From NCBI GenBank assembly GCA_013152045.1, contig JAADGZ010000047.1, forward strand, positions 1-10,853: a DNA stretch of 10,853 nucleotides. Direction: 5' to 3'. Source of the stretch: Gammaproteobacteria bacterium (GTDB lineage Bacteria; Pseudomonadota; Gammaproteobacteria; UBA6429; Thiohalophilaceae). This document shows positions 1 to 7,693 of this stretch, in pieces. Each line of letters starts with the position of its first letter. Position 1 is the stretch's first letter. Made by a program: the position numbers and the translations under genes. Below the pieces are notes generated by a model. The model saw nothing but the letters and a program-made list of their open reading frames with translations. It had not been told where the DNA came from and searched no databases.

Positions 1-996
1 TTTTTTACGGACAGCGGTCGGGCCCGATTTATCGCCATAACCGCAAGTGAGCCTGCAAACCTGCCGGATAGCGATTATCCCCTGCGCCTAAATTCAGGGC
101 GCGTGCGTGATCACTGGCATACGTTGACGCGCACGGGCAAGTCAGCCCGTCTGTCAGCGCATATTTTTGAACCTTTTGTCGCGCTGAATAGTAGGTATGC
201 GAAAGACCATTACATCAGTGATGGTGAGCTACTTCGAGTACGTAGTCGTTGGGGCGAGGCTGTTGTACGTGCGCGACTTGGTGATGATCAACCTGCGGGC
301 AGTGTATTCATGCCCATGCACTGGAATGATCAGTTTGCCAGTCAGGCTGGGGTCAACGCCCTGGTCAATCCTGCGACTGATCCTGTTTCCGGGCAACCTG
401 AATTCAAGCATACCCCGGTGCAGATTGAAACCTATGCCGCCAACTGGTATGGCTTTATTCTTTCGCGCCGCCGCCTGGAAATGAGTCAACTGGATTACTG
501 GGCCTGTTCGAAGGGAAATAATCTGTGGCGTTATGAAATTGCGGGCAAGGGCATTCCCGAGGACTGGGCGGGATGTGCACGCCGGCTGTTATGCCAGGCG
601 GCGGAAAAAGTGGAATGGATAGAGTATTTTGACAAAAGTCAGAGTCGTTACCGTGCAGCGCGAATTGAAAACAGTCGACTCGAAAGCTGTATTTTTATCG
701 GTCCGGAAACAAGCTTGCCCGATCGGGAGTGGCTATCAAAATTGTTTGCCAAGCAAGATCTTGATGATAATGAACGTGCTAGCCTGCTAAGTGGGCGCCC
801 GGCTAACGCTGAGCAGGATGCTGGTCGAATCGTTTGCGCCTGTTTCGGTGTGGGTATCAAGACGCTGGAAAAAGGTATCCGCGAACAGAACCTGCTCTCG
901 GTGGAAATGGTAGGTGAAGCCCTGCGTGCAGGGACTAATTGTGGCTCCTGTCTGCCTGAAATTAAAAGTATTATTTTTTCAGTCAGCAAAAAATAA
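1..996 (+). CDS. nasA: Assimilatory nitrate reductase, catalytic subunit, C-terminal part (5' truncated by window)
   Basis: The reading frame is open from base 1, so the gene begins upstream of the window; the GTG at 103 is internal. The 331 visible residues match the C-terminal third of a molybdopterin-dependent (bis-MGD) cytoplasmic nitrate reductase that reduces nitrate to nitrite for nitrogen assimilation. Visible hallmarks are a YPLRLNSGRVRDHWHT-type segment near residues 27-42, the TRTGKS motif, GSVFMPMHW around residue 100, and the DPVSGQPEFK segment that follows it. These belong to the molybdopterin-dinucleotide-binding domain. The last ~55 residues form a BFD-like [2Fe-2S] domain with cysteines in the pattern CAC (codons at 835 and 841) and CGSC (codons at 940 and 949). 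This extra cluster is typical of NasA-type enzymes and separates them from NapA and NarG. The stop is TAA at 994-996. It is probably the last gene of a nas operon, since recQ follows after 137 bp with a different function. Identification is by recognition of the family. Confidence 0.93.
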   Translation, partial: FFTDSGRARFIAITASEPANLPDSDYPLRLNSGRVRDHWHTLTRTGKSARLSAHIFEPFVALNSRYAKDHYISDGELLRVRSRWGEAVVRARLGDDQPAGSVFMPMHWNDQFASQAGVNALVNPATDPVSGQPEFKHTPVQIETYAANWYGFILSRRRLEMSQLDYWACSKGNNLWRYEIAGKGIPEDWAGCARRLLCQAAEKVEWIEYFDKSQSRYRAARIENSRLESCIFIGPETSLPDREWLSKLFAKQDLDDNERASLLSGRPANAEQDAGRIVCACFGVGIKTLEKGIREQNLLSVEMVGEALRAGTNCGSCLPEIKSIIFSVSKK

Positions 997-1017
997 TCAC
1001 GGCAGAAGGAACACTTA

Positions 1018-1052
1018 TTTAGATTATAAGCGATCTTCCTCTAAGTTTTTTT
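1018..1052 (+). terminator. Weak possible intrinsic terminator after nasA
   Basis: TTTAGA (1018-1023) can pair with TCTAAG (1040-1045), one pair being a G-U wobble, and seven T residues follow (1046-1052). The stem is short and AT-rich and the loop is 16 nt, so it would be a poor terminator. The position, just after the nasA stop and before recQ, is right. Confidence 0.3.
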
Positions 1053-1133
1053 AATCACCACGAAAACTGTTTCGCCCATGCGAGGGATCTTGCTGAGCTT
1101 GTAGTCGGGCATTAAATATCTGAAAATGGAAAT

Positions 1134-3275
1134 ATGAAGGCAACAGAAAACAAAGAACTCAATATTCTGAAAACTGTATTTGGCTATAATGAGTTTCGTC
1201 ATTCACAGCAGGATATTATTCAACGGCTGGTGAACGGTGAGGATGCGGTGGTGCTCATGCCCACCGGTGGTGGTAAGTCGCTGTGTTATCAGATCCCGGC
1301 TATGCTGCGTCCTGGGGTGGGGATTATTGTTTCACCATTGATTGCACTCATGCAGGACCAGGTCAGCGCCCTGCTACAGCTTGGTGTCAAGGCGGCCTTT
1401 CTCAATTCCACGTTGGATGCCGCTACTGCGCGTAAAATCGAACAGCAATTAGGCGCGGGTGAACTGGATTTACTCTATGTCGCGCCCGAGCGATTGATGA
1501 CCGAATCATTTCTGAACCTACTGGATCGTTCACCGCTGGCCCTGTTCGCTATTGACGAAGCCCATTGTGTGTCTCAGTGGGGGCATGATTTTCGCCCGGA
1601 ATATATTCAACTATCCGTATTACATCAGCGTTATCCCCAGGTACCGCGTATTGCCTTGACTGCAACGGCGGATGAAACCACGCGCGTGGAAATTATTCAG
1701 CGCCTAGGACTGGAGCATGCAGAGCTTTATGTTTCTAGTTTTGACCGGCCTAATATTTGTTATCGCCTATCCCAAAATCAGGGCAATGCACGGGATGCGT
1801 TGTTACGGTTTATTCTAAATGAACATGAAACTGATGCCGGTATCGTTTATTGTCTGTCGCGCAACAAAGTTGATCAAACGGCTGAATGGTTAAACAAGAA
1901 AGGACTCAAAGCATTGCCTTATCATGCGGGTATGCCGGCATCTGAACGCCAGCACCATCAGCATCGGTTTTTAAACGAAGACAATATTATTATCGTTGCC
2001 ACCATTGCCTTCGGCATGGGGATTGACAAACCGGATGTTCGATTTGTTGCACATCTAAATCTGCCCAAAAGTATCGAAGCCTATTATCAGGAAACCGGAC
2101 GAGCAGGGCGTGATGGTCTGCCGGCAACCGCCTGGATGATGTACGGCTTGCAGGATGTGATTACCCTAAAGCAAATGATGGAATCATCGGCAGCGGATGA
2201 GAAGCATAAGCGTGTCGAACGCCACAAACTTGATTCGATGCTGGGTTTTAGCGAGCTAACTAGTTGTCGGCGACAGGCACTGCTGAAATATTTTGGCGAT
2301 CATCTTGACCAGGCCTGCGGTAATTGTGATACCTGTTTGACGCCGGTGGAAACCTGGGACGCCACCGTGGTGGCGCAAAAAGCTCTTTCCTGCGTACATC
2401 GAACCGGGCAACGATTCGGAGTTAATTATCTATCGGATGTTTTGTTGGGTAAAGATAATGAACGGATTAAAAGTTTTGCTCATGACAAACTCGGCGTTTA
2501 TGGAATAGGCAGCGAGTTGAATGCGCGACAATGGCGCGATATTTTCAGACAACTTATCGCTCGCAATTTGTTGACGGTTGATATACAGGGACATGGTGGC
2601 CTGCGTTTAACCGAGCAGTGTCGCAGTGTTCTTCGCGGCGAGCAGGCCTTGATGCTCAGAAAAGAGCTTAAGCAGGAAAAAAATACAGCCCGGAATAGAA
2701 AACAAAAGCCCGGAATTAATGAATCAAACAAATATTTATGGGAAGCCTTACGTGACTGTAGAAAGAAACTGTCAGAGCAGCTAGATGTTCCTCCCTATGT
2801 TATTTTTCATGATGCAACTTTAATGGAAATGTTGCAACGACAGCCGCAGAATCGGCAACAATTTTCCAGGATATCCGGTGTCGGTGAGCATAAGCTGGAG
2901 GCGTATGCGGATGAGTTTTTGCAGGTGATACAAACGCATGCAGAAAAAGAGAAGCGTTGTTTGACGGTAAGTGATACGGTAGAAGAAACCCTGAAATTAT
3001 TTAAACAGGGTATGAGTATTGATGATATTTCTAAACATAGAAGTCTGAAACTATCGACGATATACGCTCATCTGGCAGAAAAAATTGAACAGGGGGTGTT
3101 GCCTCTGAATGAGGTTGTCGATATTGATGAGAAAAAGATCAAGTTGATTCAGGATGAGATATTAAATCTGGATGAGCAGGATCGGGCGAAATTAAAACCA
3201 GTTTATGATGCTCTTGATGGCCTGTTTGATTATGACTTGTTGCGCTGTGTGCGCGCCTCGTTGGTGTCTGGATGA
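1134..3275 (+). CDS. recQ: ATP-dependent DNA helicase RecQ (long form with C-terminal helix-turn-helix)
   Basis: A 713-residue superfamily 2 helicase that unwinds DNA 3'-5' in recombination and stalled-fork repair. Domains in order: the RecQ Q-motif region (F16 to Q25); Walker A PTGGGKS at 43-49; DEAH box at 141-144 followed by the RecQ aromatic-rich loop [18 protein letters not shown] at 176-180; motif [12 protein letters not shown] at 319-328; a zinc site with C378, C395, C398 and C401; a winged-helix RQC domain at about 405-515; and an HRDC domain at about 532-606. Beyond HRDC is a ~105-residue tail. Residues 615-665 ([14 protein letters not shown]...[11 protein letters not shown]) look like a helix-turn-helix of the kind found in some RecQ proteins. 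E. coli RecQ, at about 610 residues, lacks this tail; Pseudomonas-type RecQ is similarly long. The ATG at 1134 has only a weak purine stretch upstream, but the start fits the conserved N-terminus. The gene seems to be a single transcription unit. Confidence 0.96.
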   Translation: MKATENKELNILKTVFGYNEFRHSQQDIIQRLVNGEDAVVLMPTGGGKSLCYQIPAMLRPGVGIIVSPLIALMQDQVSALLQLGVKAAFLNSTLDAATARKIEQQLGAGELDLLYVAPERLMTESFLNLLDRSPLALFAIDEAHCVSQWGHDFRPEYIQLSVLHQRYPQVPRIALTATADETTRVEIIQRLGLEHAELYVSSFDRPNICYRLSQNQGNARDALLRFILNEHETDAGIVYCLSRNKVDQTAEWLNKKGLKALPYHAGMPASERQHHQHRFLNEDNIIIVATIAFGMGIDKPDVRFVAHLNLPKSIEAYYQETGRAGRDGLPATAWMMYGLQDVITLKQMMESSAADEKHKRVERHKLDSMLGFSELTSCRRQALLKYFGDHLDQACGNCDTCLTPVETWDATVVAQKALSCVHRTGQRFGVNYLSDVLLGKDNERIKSFAHDKLGVYGIGSELNARQWRDIFRQLIARNLLTVDIQGHGGLRLTEQCRSVLRGEQALMLRKELKQEKNTARNRKQKPGINESNKYLWEALRDCRKKLSEQLDVPPYVIFHDATLMEMLQRQPQNRQQFSRISGVGEHKLEAYADEFLQVIQTHAEKEKRCLTVSDTVEETLKLFKQGMSIDDISKHRSLKLSTIYAHLAEKIEQGVLPLNEVVDIDEKKIKLIQDEILNLDEQDRAKLKPVYDALDGLFDYDLLRCVRASLVSG

Positions 3276-3555
3276 AGTGAAATAGGGTGGTCGGGAGATC
3301 TGCATAATTACTTTAAAATTTGGCTTCTGAGCTTGAGTCTGAGATCTAGCTGCCGATAAATAAAATGCATAATTTTAATCGTGATATTTAGCAAGATTCT
3401 AATTTTGTGAGTATTGGGTTAATCAAAGCTTTTGATATATCAGATGCCGGGTTTTGCAATCGGAATCGTCACTTCTCACCGAAGGGGAAAGGCGGTTAAC
3501 GAGATGGCCGCGAGTAGAATGAAGTTTTTTAGCTATAAGCACAAGGTAGAGTTAT

Positions 3556-5355
3556 GTGACGATACAGGAACTGGATAAAAATCTGGAGTACATCCAGATA
3601 CAGTCTCTCTTCAAGAATTCTCCTGCTGTCATACTGGCATCGGTTTTTTCTGCCGTGATGCTGACGGCTATCTATTGGAACCAGCATGTTCACGCTTCAT
3701 TATTGATCTGGCTGGGTGCTATTCTTAGTGCCAATGCTGTGCGTGGTTTTTTCGCCTGGAATTTTCATCGGAAGAAGGTGCAGATTGAGAACATCTTGCT
3801 ATGGTGGCGACTGTTTTCCATTCCCTCATTGTTGTCGGTCTCTATCTGGGGCTTGGGCGCCTATATTTTTTACATTCCCAATAGCGGTCAATATCAGGCA
3901 GTCGGTATCATTGTTCCATTGGCTCTGGCTGCTGGCTCACTGGTTTTTCTATCGATGGTGCGCTGGCTATTTTTCAGTTCTTTCCTGCTGATTACCCTGC
4001 CCCTGCTGTTACGAGTACTGGTTGAAGGCGACTTTGTTGATATTGGTATTGGTCTTCTTATTGCTGTTTATATCATCATTTTTATGATGTTTGGTCATAG
4101 TATGAATCGTATGCTGACGGAAAGCTTACGCCTGCGATTTGAAAATCTAAAACTGGTTGAGCGTCTGACGCGGGAAAAAGAGTCAGCCGAAATGGCCAAT
4201 ATTGCCAAGTCCAAGTTTCTGGCTGCCGCCAGTCATGATTTGCGTCAGCCTCTGCATGCCCTGTCCCTGCTTTCTAGCGCGCTTTGTGACCGGATAAAAT
4301 ATCCTGAAGTTAAACATATCGTTGACAAGATTATGTTGGCAGTATCTGCCCTGGAAAATCTATTTAATGCTTTACTGGATATCAGCAAACTGGATTCTGG
4401 CGTCCTCAAACCAAACATTATTAGTTTCAGGTTGCGGAATATTTTTGACAAAATTGAAAATGATTACCGGCCAGAAGCGGAACGCAAAGGCTTGGAGTTT
4501 ATTGTCGATAGCTGTTGTGATTCGATTGTCTACTCGGACGATATTTTGCTGGAGCGGGTAGTTCGTAACTTTGTTTCCAATGCTATGCGTTATACCGATA
4601 CGGGCAGGGTTAGGCTTTATTGTAAGCCGACAAATGGCAAAATTGCTATTTGTGTCGAAGACACGGGTATTGGCATCCATGGAGACAGCTTGCAAGCCAT
4701 TTTTGATGAATATGTGCAAATTGGTAATCCAGAGCGTGATCGGGAAAAAGGCTTGGGCTTGGGGTTGGCAATCGTAGCCAAGATCAGTCAGTTACTTGAT
4801 TACCGTGTGTCTGTAAATTCGGTGCGTGGTAAGGGATCTGATTTTAGTATTGAAGTTCCGTTGGGTCGAAAACAGGATATTCCCCGACCGGAAACAGACG
4901 TTGTACGTACACCCGGAGTGGAACTCAATCAACTTAAAGTCCTGATCATCGATGACGAGCGTTCTAACCTGGATGCGCTGGATGCCCTTTTGCGGGGCTG
5001 GAAGTGTGAAGTGATTTCGGCGGAATCCGGTGAGGAAGCCTGTGACAAGATCCTGGCTCTTAACAAAGATCCGGACTGTATTCTTACGGATTATCGTCTG
5101 CGCGATAACAAGACTGGGCTGGATGCGATCAAGTCAATTTCTGAAATTATTGGCCATTCAGTTCCGGCGGTGCTGATTACCGGTGATGTGGCGATTAAAA
5201 AACTACATGAAGAGGGGGCGGATGCTTATCATTTGATGCATAAACCCGTACAACCTGCACGCCTGCGTGCCCTGCTGAAATATATACATCAGCAGAAACT
5301 GCGAGAAGAAATGGAAGAGCCGGATGACTCGATGCAGGAGTCTGATCAGGTTTAG
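3556..5355 (+). CDS. Membrane-bound hybrid sensor histidine kinase
   Basis: A 599-residue inner-membrane sensor kinase. Six hydrophobic segments lie at about 23-41, 47-67, 83-107, 113-133, 136-156 and 160-180, with almost no periplasmic domain, so the signal is probably sensed in or near the membrane. A short coiled linker (~185-215) leads to the HisKA domain with the H-box SHDLRQPLHAL and phospho-acceptor His227. The ATPase domain has an N-box (NFVSNAMRY, 338-346), G1 box EDTGIGI with Asp369, and G2 box GLGLGLAI near 399. A receiver domain fills ~461-580, with acidic residues 466-467, phospho-acceptor Asp512 in LTDYRL, and a Lys in HKPVQP. An in-frame TAG at 3547 makes the GTG at 3556 the first possible start; AAGG at 3543-3546 is correctly placed. 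There is no Hpt domain. Its stop overlaps that of the convergent NarL-family regulator, its likely partner. The ligand and target genes cannot be read from the sequence. The 280-bp gap before it holds no other recognisable gene. Confidence 0.93.
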   Translation: MTIQELDKNLEYIQIQSLFKNSPAVILASVFSAVMLTAIYWNQHVHASLLIWLGAILSANAVRGFFAWNFHRKKVQIENILLWWRLFSIPSLLSVSIWGLGAYIFYIPNSGQYQAVGIIVPLALAAGSLVFLSMVRWLFFSSFLLITLPLLLRVLVEGDFVDIGIGLLIAVYIIIFMMFGHSMNRMLTESLRLRFENLKLVERLTREKESAEMANIAKSKFLAAASHDLRQPLHALSLLSSALCDRIKYPEVKHIVDKIMLAVSALENLFNALLDISKLDSGVLKPNIISFRLRNIFDKIENDYRPEAERKGLEFIVDSCCDSIVYSDDILLERVVRNFVSNAMRYTDTGRVRLYCKPTNGKIAICVEDTGIGIHGDSLQAIFDEYVQIGNPERDREKGLGLGLAIVAKISQLLDYRVSVNSVRGKGSDFSIEVPLGRKQDIPRPETDVVRTPGVELNQLKVLIIDDERSNLDALDALLRGWKCEVISAESGEEACDKILALNKDPDCILTDYRLRDNKTGLDAIKSISEIIGHSVPAVLITGDVAIKKLHEEGADAYHLMHKPVQPARLRALLKYIHQQKLREEMEEPDDSMQESDQV

Positions 5356-6029
5356 GCTGAAATAAAACCTATTTCTTTGGCCATGATAACGGCCTGGGTG
5401 CGGTTGGTTGCATTCAGTTCTTTAAGGATTGCAGTAACATGAATTTTCACCGTGCCTTCTGCCATACCCAGGCTATGGGCAATGACTTTGTTGGACATTC
5501 CTTCGCACATTAGTTTTAGCACATCGAGTTGACGTGGTGTCAGACGTGATTTTATTTCTGCCGCAGCTTCACTTTTATCCAGGCTGGCCAGGAGTGGACC
5601 TGAACCTGTGATTTGTCGTATCTGGAAAGTACCGCTAGTGGCGGATAGATCGGGAACAAAAATCTCACCGTCCAGGATCTGTTTCAGTGCGTCCAGCATT
5701 TCACTGCTGGTTAACGATTTGGGAATATAGCCGGAAGCCCCACTGTCGATAATACGCAGCATATCCGCTTCATATTCAGAGGCAGTGACAATAGCGACAG
5801 GCAGTTCCGGGTGGCTTTCACGTAACTTGAGCAGGCCGGAATAACCATCGATACCCGGCATATCCAGATCCATCAGGACCAGATCCAGATCGGTATATTG
5901 CTCAACGTAGTCGAGTACTTCTTTGGCATTGCTAGCTTCCATTACTTCCACATCATCACCCAGGGATTGCAAGGTGTAGAGTAGTCCCTGCCGAAATAAT
6001 GCATGGTCATCCGCTATCAATATTTTCAT
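5352..6029 (-). CDS. NarL/FixJ-family two-component response regulator
   Basis: A 225-residue DNA-binding response regulator. The receiver domain (1-~120) has the acidic pair Asp7-Asp8, phospho-acceptor Asp54 in VLMDLDMPG, Thr82 in IVTAS, and Lys104 in IPKS, so all the residues needed for phosphorylation are present. A ~40-residue linker leads to a LuxR/GerE helix-turn-helix at about 160-222, with SRLTPRQLDVLKLMCEGMS, the recognition part GMAEGTVKIHVTAIL, and the closing ATNRTQAV. The start is the ATG at 6027-6029; upstream on the minus strand there is only a weak GGA. The gene converges with the hybrid kinase and the ends share 5352-5355, a tight arrangement that supports a kinase-regulator pairing although they cannot be co-transcribed. 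The receiver of the hybrid kinase and this receiver would need an Hpt protein if phosphate passes through both; none is in the window. A perfect palindrome about 113 bp upstream is a candidate operator. Confidence 0.94.
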   Translation of the reverse strand: MKILIADDHALFRQGLLYTLQSLGDDVEVMEASNAKEVLDYVEQYTDLDLVLMDLDMPGIDGYSGLLKLRESHPELPVAIVTASEYEADMLRIIDSGASGYIPKSLTSSEMLDALKQILDGEIFVPDLSATSGTFQIRQITGSGPLLASLDKSEAAAEIKSRLTPRQLDVLKLMCEGMSNKVIAHSLGMAEGTVKIHVTAILKELNATNRTQAVIMAKEIGFISA

Positions 6030-6141
6030 TGGTGTATTCCAGATAAAAATTAACTTACTTATAAGTCAGAGAACCTTAAATTTTTTACAGGCATTGGACC
6101 ATATCACTTTAGTAAAGATCGTGCCTGAAATATTTTAAGAC

Positions 6142-6157
6142 TATGACCTAGGTCATA
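6142..6157. promoter_or_regulatory. Perfect 16-bp palindrome, candidate operator
   Basis: TATGACCTAGGTCATA is its own reverse complement across all 16 bases. It lies 113 bp upstream of the start of the response regulator (minus strand) in AT-rich DNA. It has no hairpin loop or T-run, so a binding site for a symmetric dimer fits better than a terminator. The obvious candidate protein is the adjacent LuxR-type regulator acting on its own promoter, which is inference only. Confidence 0.45.
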
Positions 6158-6243
6158 ATTCTTATTATGATTGTATATGGATTGGTTCTATAATTTACTA
6201 AAAACTTAAAACCTATGTTTAATCTCCGTTGGGATTAATTCCC

Positions 6244-6257
6244 CGCTGCTTGCAGCG
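6244..6257. repeat. Short palindromic repeat, CGCTGC-TT-GCAGCG
   Basis: A perfect 6-bp stem with a TT loop. The same GCTGC/GCAGC core recurs in opposite phase at 6303-6322, on the other side of a REP-like element, so the three form a composite block. Hairpins with a CTTGC centre of this kind are common intergenic repeats in gammaproteobacteria. Confidence 0.5.
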
Positions 6258-6264
6258 AAAAACG

Positions 6265-6294
6265 GTAGATGGGTAGAGCGAAGCGAAACCCATC
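6265..6294 (+). repeat. REP-like element (GTAG-headed hairpin)
   Basis: A GTAG tetranucleotide is followed by an imperfect hairpin whose arms are ATGGGT and ACCCAT, with AGAGCGAAGCGA between them. It is 30 bases long and nearly the same as the two 31-bp copies at 9364-9394 and 9459-9489 (one fewer G after GTAG, and GC instead of AA/TG-type changes in the centre). A GTAG head plus hairpin is the known layout of REP sequences moved by RAYT (Y1-type) transposases; no such transposase is present here. Confidence 0.8.
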
Positions 6295-6302
6295 AATTAA
6301 TA

Positions 6303-6322
6303 CCCTGCAGCTTGCTGCGGAG
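6303..6322. repeat. Short palindromic repeat, GCAGC-TT-GCTGC core
   Basis: CCCTGCAGCTTGCTGCGGAG forms a 5-bp GC-rich core stem (6307-6311 with 6314-6318) around a TT loop, with partly pairing flanks. It sits directly after the REP-like element and mirrors the hairpin at 6244-6257. Confidence 0.5.
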
Positions 6323-6597
6323 TAGTTTATTTTAAACGGGATTGTATGCCATGATTTGCATCCATGCATAAGTGATAGTGCACAAATTTAAAAATTGCCG
6401 TTGCTCAATATTTCGACAGCCCAGGTTGGAGCGATATAACAAAGCCTGACTGATACTCTATAGATTCTGGTCGTTGATAGTGAATTCGAGTACAATCAGC
6501 AGGTTCCGATTATTTAGTCTGCTATGTAGGGCTTTCATGTATGAGTATTGGCCAAGCGCAACTATTCCTACGTTATGATCGGTATCTAAACTTAGCG

Positions 6598-6644
6598 GTA
6601 GGGTGGGCACGGTTCTTTCGTTCCCACGCTCCGGCGTAGGAACG
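6598..6644. repeat. Two abutting palindromic repeat fragments
   Basis: GTAGGGTGGGCACG (6598-6611) looks like the head and left arm of another GTAG-type REP whose right arm is missing. Seven bases later 6619-6644 forms a second hairpin: CGTTCCCACGC pairs with GCGTAGGAACG around a TCCG loop, 10 of 11 pairs matching. Hairpins of the CGTTCCCACGC type are common intergenic repeats in gammaproteobacteria. Confidence 0.6.
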
Positions 6645-6695
6645 GATACCTGAATCAGCGTATTGATTTTAGAGTAAAAAGCAGTAAGTTAGAAA

Positions 6696-6911
6696 ATGGA
6701 TGATCCGTCACTACTTCTCTGGGGCGTTATATTCGGGGGCATCGGCCTCGGTTTTTTCACCTATGGGAAAAAGCAAAAAGCCGTCGTCCCATTACTTATC
6801 GGTCTTGCCTTATTTGTTTTCCCCTATTTTATATCCAATGTTTACCTCTTAGTTCTTGTCGGTTCGGCGTTGGTTGCGCTGCCTTATGTGATAAAAAAAT
6901 TACCCAGATAA
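6696..6911 (+). CDS. Small conserved-looking inner-membrane protein, function unknown
   Basis: A 71-residue, very hydrophobic protein. Hydrophobic segments cover about residues 6-23, 29-45 and 49-65, giving two or three membrane helices, with a basic loop GKKQKA at 24-29 and a basic tail IKKLPR. It resembles the short membrane proteins beginning MD-PSLLWG-x-FG-x-IGLG-FF-YGKKQK that occur in many gammaproteobacteria, sometimes labelled amino acid transport protein without good reason. The resemblance is from memory, not a search. The start ATG at 6696 has only a weak purine-rich site (AGTAAG). Codon use and hydrophobic pattern look genuine. It converges with coq7, whose stop is 71 bp away. Confidence 0.75.
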   Translation: MDDPSLLLWGVIFGGIGLGFFTYGKKQKAVVPLLIGLALFVFPYFISNVYLLVLVGSALVALPYVIKKLPR

Positions 6912-6982
6912 AGATGCAAAAATTAAACTGCGTGGGCAAGAACGTAGCCCAGCATTGATTGTGTCGGCAGGGAAAATTTGTC

Positions 6983-7627
6983 TTATAGCCACCACGCCGT
7001 TTGCGTCATTATCTGCGAGGTGAGTTTCATCAGCTTTTTGACCGGTCCGGGTAGAGGCATCGCACCGGCTTCCAGTGCCATCTTGGCATGCTTCCCTTCG
7101 TCGGTTTTCATCTGTTCGAGAATAGCGCGGGTTTTCTGATCATCAAGTTTGATTTGTTGCAGATGAGAATCCAGATGGTGGACCACCTGATGTTCAGTTT
7201 CTGCTACAAATCCCAGGCTCCATTTATTACCCGCCAGGCCAGCCAGTGCACCGATGGTCACTGAACCTGCGTACCAGAGCGGATTAAGGTAGCTTACATG
7301 GGTGCCCATTTCTTTTAGCCGTTGCTCGCACCAGTCCAGATGATCATTTTCTTCCTCAGCGGCGCGCTGCATTTTTTCGCGTACTTTGGGCTGTTTCGCT
7401 GTCAGTGCTTGTCCTTGATAAAGACCCTGTGCGGCTACTTCGCCGGCGTGATTAATACGCATCAAGCGACCGGCCAACTCACGCTCGGCTTCGCTGAGTT
7501 CCGTTTCAGGTAAAGCCTTGGCGGGGTTGCTGCGTTCGGTGAGCCGGGGCTTACCAAACAGGGTACGCAAGCCGGTATCCAGATTCATTACCAGCTGATC
7601 GAGGGGGGTGTAATGGCGTTTATTCAT
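6983..7627 (-). CDS. coq7: 2-polyprenyl-3-methyl-6-methoxy-1,4-benzoquinol monooxygenase (Coq7 type, ubiquinone synthesis)
   Basis: A 214-residue diiron hydroxylase that adds the last ring hydroxyl in ubiquinone biosynthesis, replacing the flavoprotein UbiF used by E. coli. All six iron ligands expected for the family are visible with correct spacing: Glu63 in HAGEVAA, Glu93 and His96 in EEENDHL, Glu145 in ETEHQV, and Glu177 and His180 in DEGKHA. A hydrophobic surface helix around 119-133 fits association with the inner membrane, where the lipid substrate lies. Length and the C-terminal QTAWWL fit bacterial Coq7. The ATG at 7625-7627 has no clear Shine-Dalgarno site. The gene lies 51 bp downstream of glcF on the same strand and may share its transcript, although an inverted repeat sits in the gap. 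Glycolate oxidase feeds electrons to quinones, so pairing with a quinone-synthesis gene is plausible but could be chance. Confidence 0.95.
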   Translation of the reverse strand: MNKRHYTPLDQLVMNLDTGLRTLFGKPRLTERSNPAKALPETELSEAERELAGRLMRINHAGEVAAQGLYQGQALTAKQPKVREKMQRAAEEENDHLDWCEQRLKEMGTHVSYLNPLWYAGSVTIGALAGLAGNKWSLGFVAETEHQVVHHLDSHLQQIKLDDQKTRAILEQMKTDEGKHAKMALEAGAMPLPGPVKKLMKLTSQIMTQTAWWL

Positions 7628-7649
7628 AGTTCGGTAAGACTAAGCATAC

Positions 7650-7693
7650 AAGATGCAAGATACAAGGGATCTCGGCCTTTATTCTTGCATCTT
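7650..7693. repeat. 11-bp inverted repeat between glcF and coq7
   Basis: AAGATGCAAGA (7650-7660) and TCTTGCATCTT (7683-7693) are exact reverse complements separated by 22 bases. One arm lies inside the last codons of glcF (encoding K-M-Q-E) and the other in the gap before coq7. A glcF-coq7 transcript could fold here. There is no T-run after the stem on either strand, so a simple intrinsic terminator is unlikely; it could protect or process the mRNA. Confidence 0.5.

Larger units (their letters stand above)
6030..6695. other. Gene-free stretch between the response regulator and the small membrane protein gene
   Basis: No convincing ORF lies in these 666 bases. The first part is the upstream region of the response regulator and carries palindromes at 6057-6066 (ACTTATAAGT) and 6142-6157. 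The middle holds three adjacent hairpin-forming repeats at 6244-6322. From about 6330 to 6595 I see no recognisable signal; it could be decayed coding sequence or spacer. The end holds two more palindromic repeat fragments (6598-6644). Confidence 0.6.

Noticed and set aside
4245..4777. Several ORFs of 68-115 codons within the histidine kinase on both strands
   Set aside because: All overlap conserved kinase motifs (H-box to G2 box) and have no coding character of their own.
6543..6641. Short plus-strand ORF beginning MSIGQAQLFLRYDRYL
   Set aside because: It has no ribosome binding site and runs through two palindromic repeats before stopping, so its sequence is explained by the repeats.
6933..6951. 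TGGGC/GCCCA hairpin between the small membrane protein gene and coq7 as a bidirectional terminator
   Set aside because: The stem is only five base pairs with a nine-base loop and no T-run follows on either strand.
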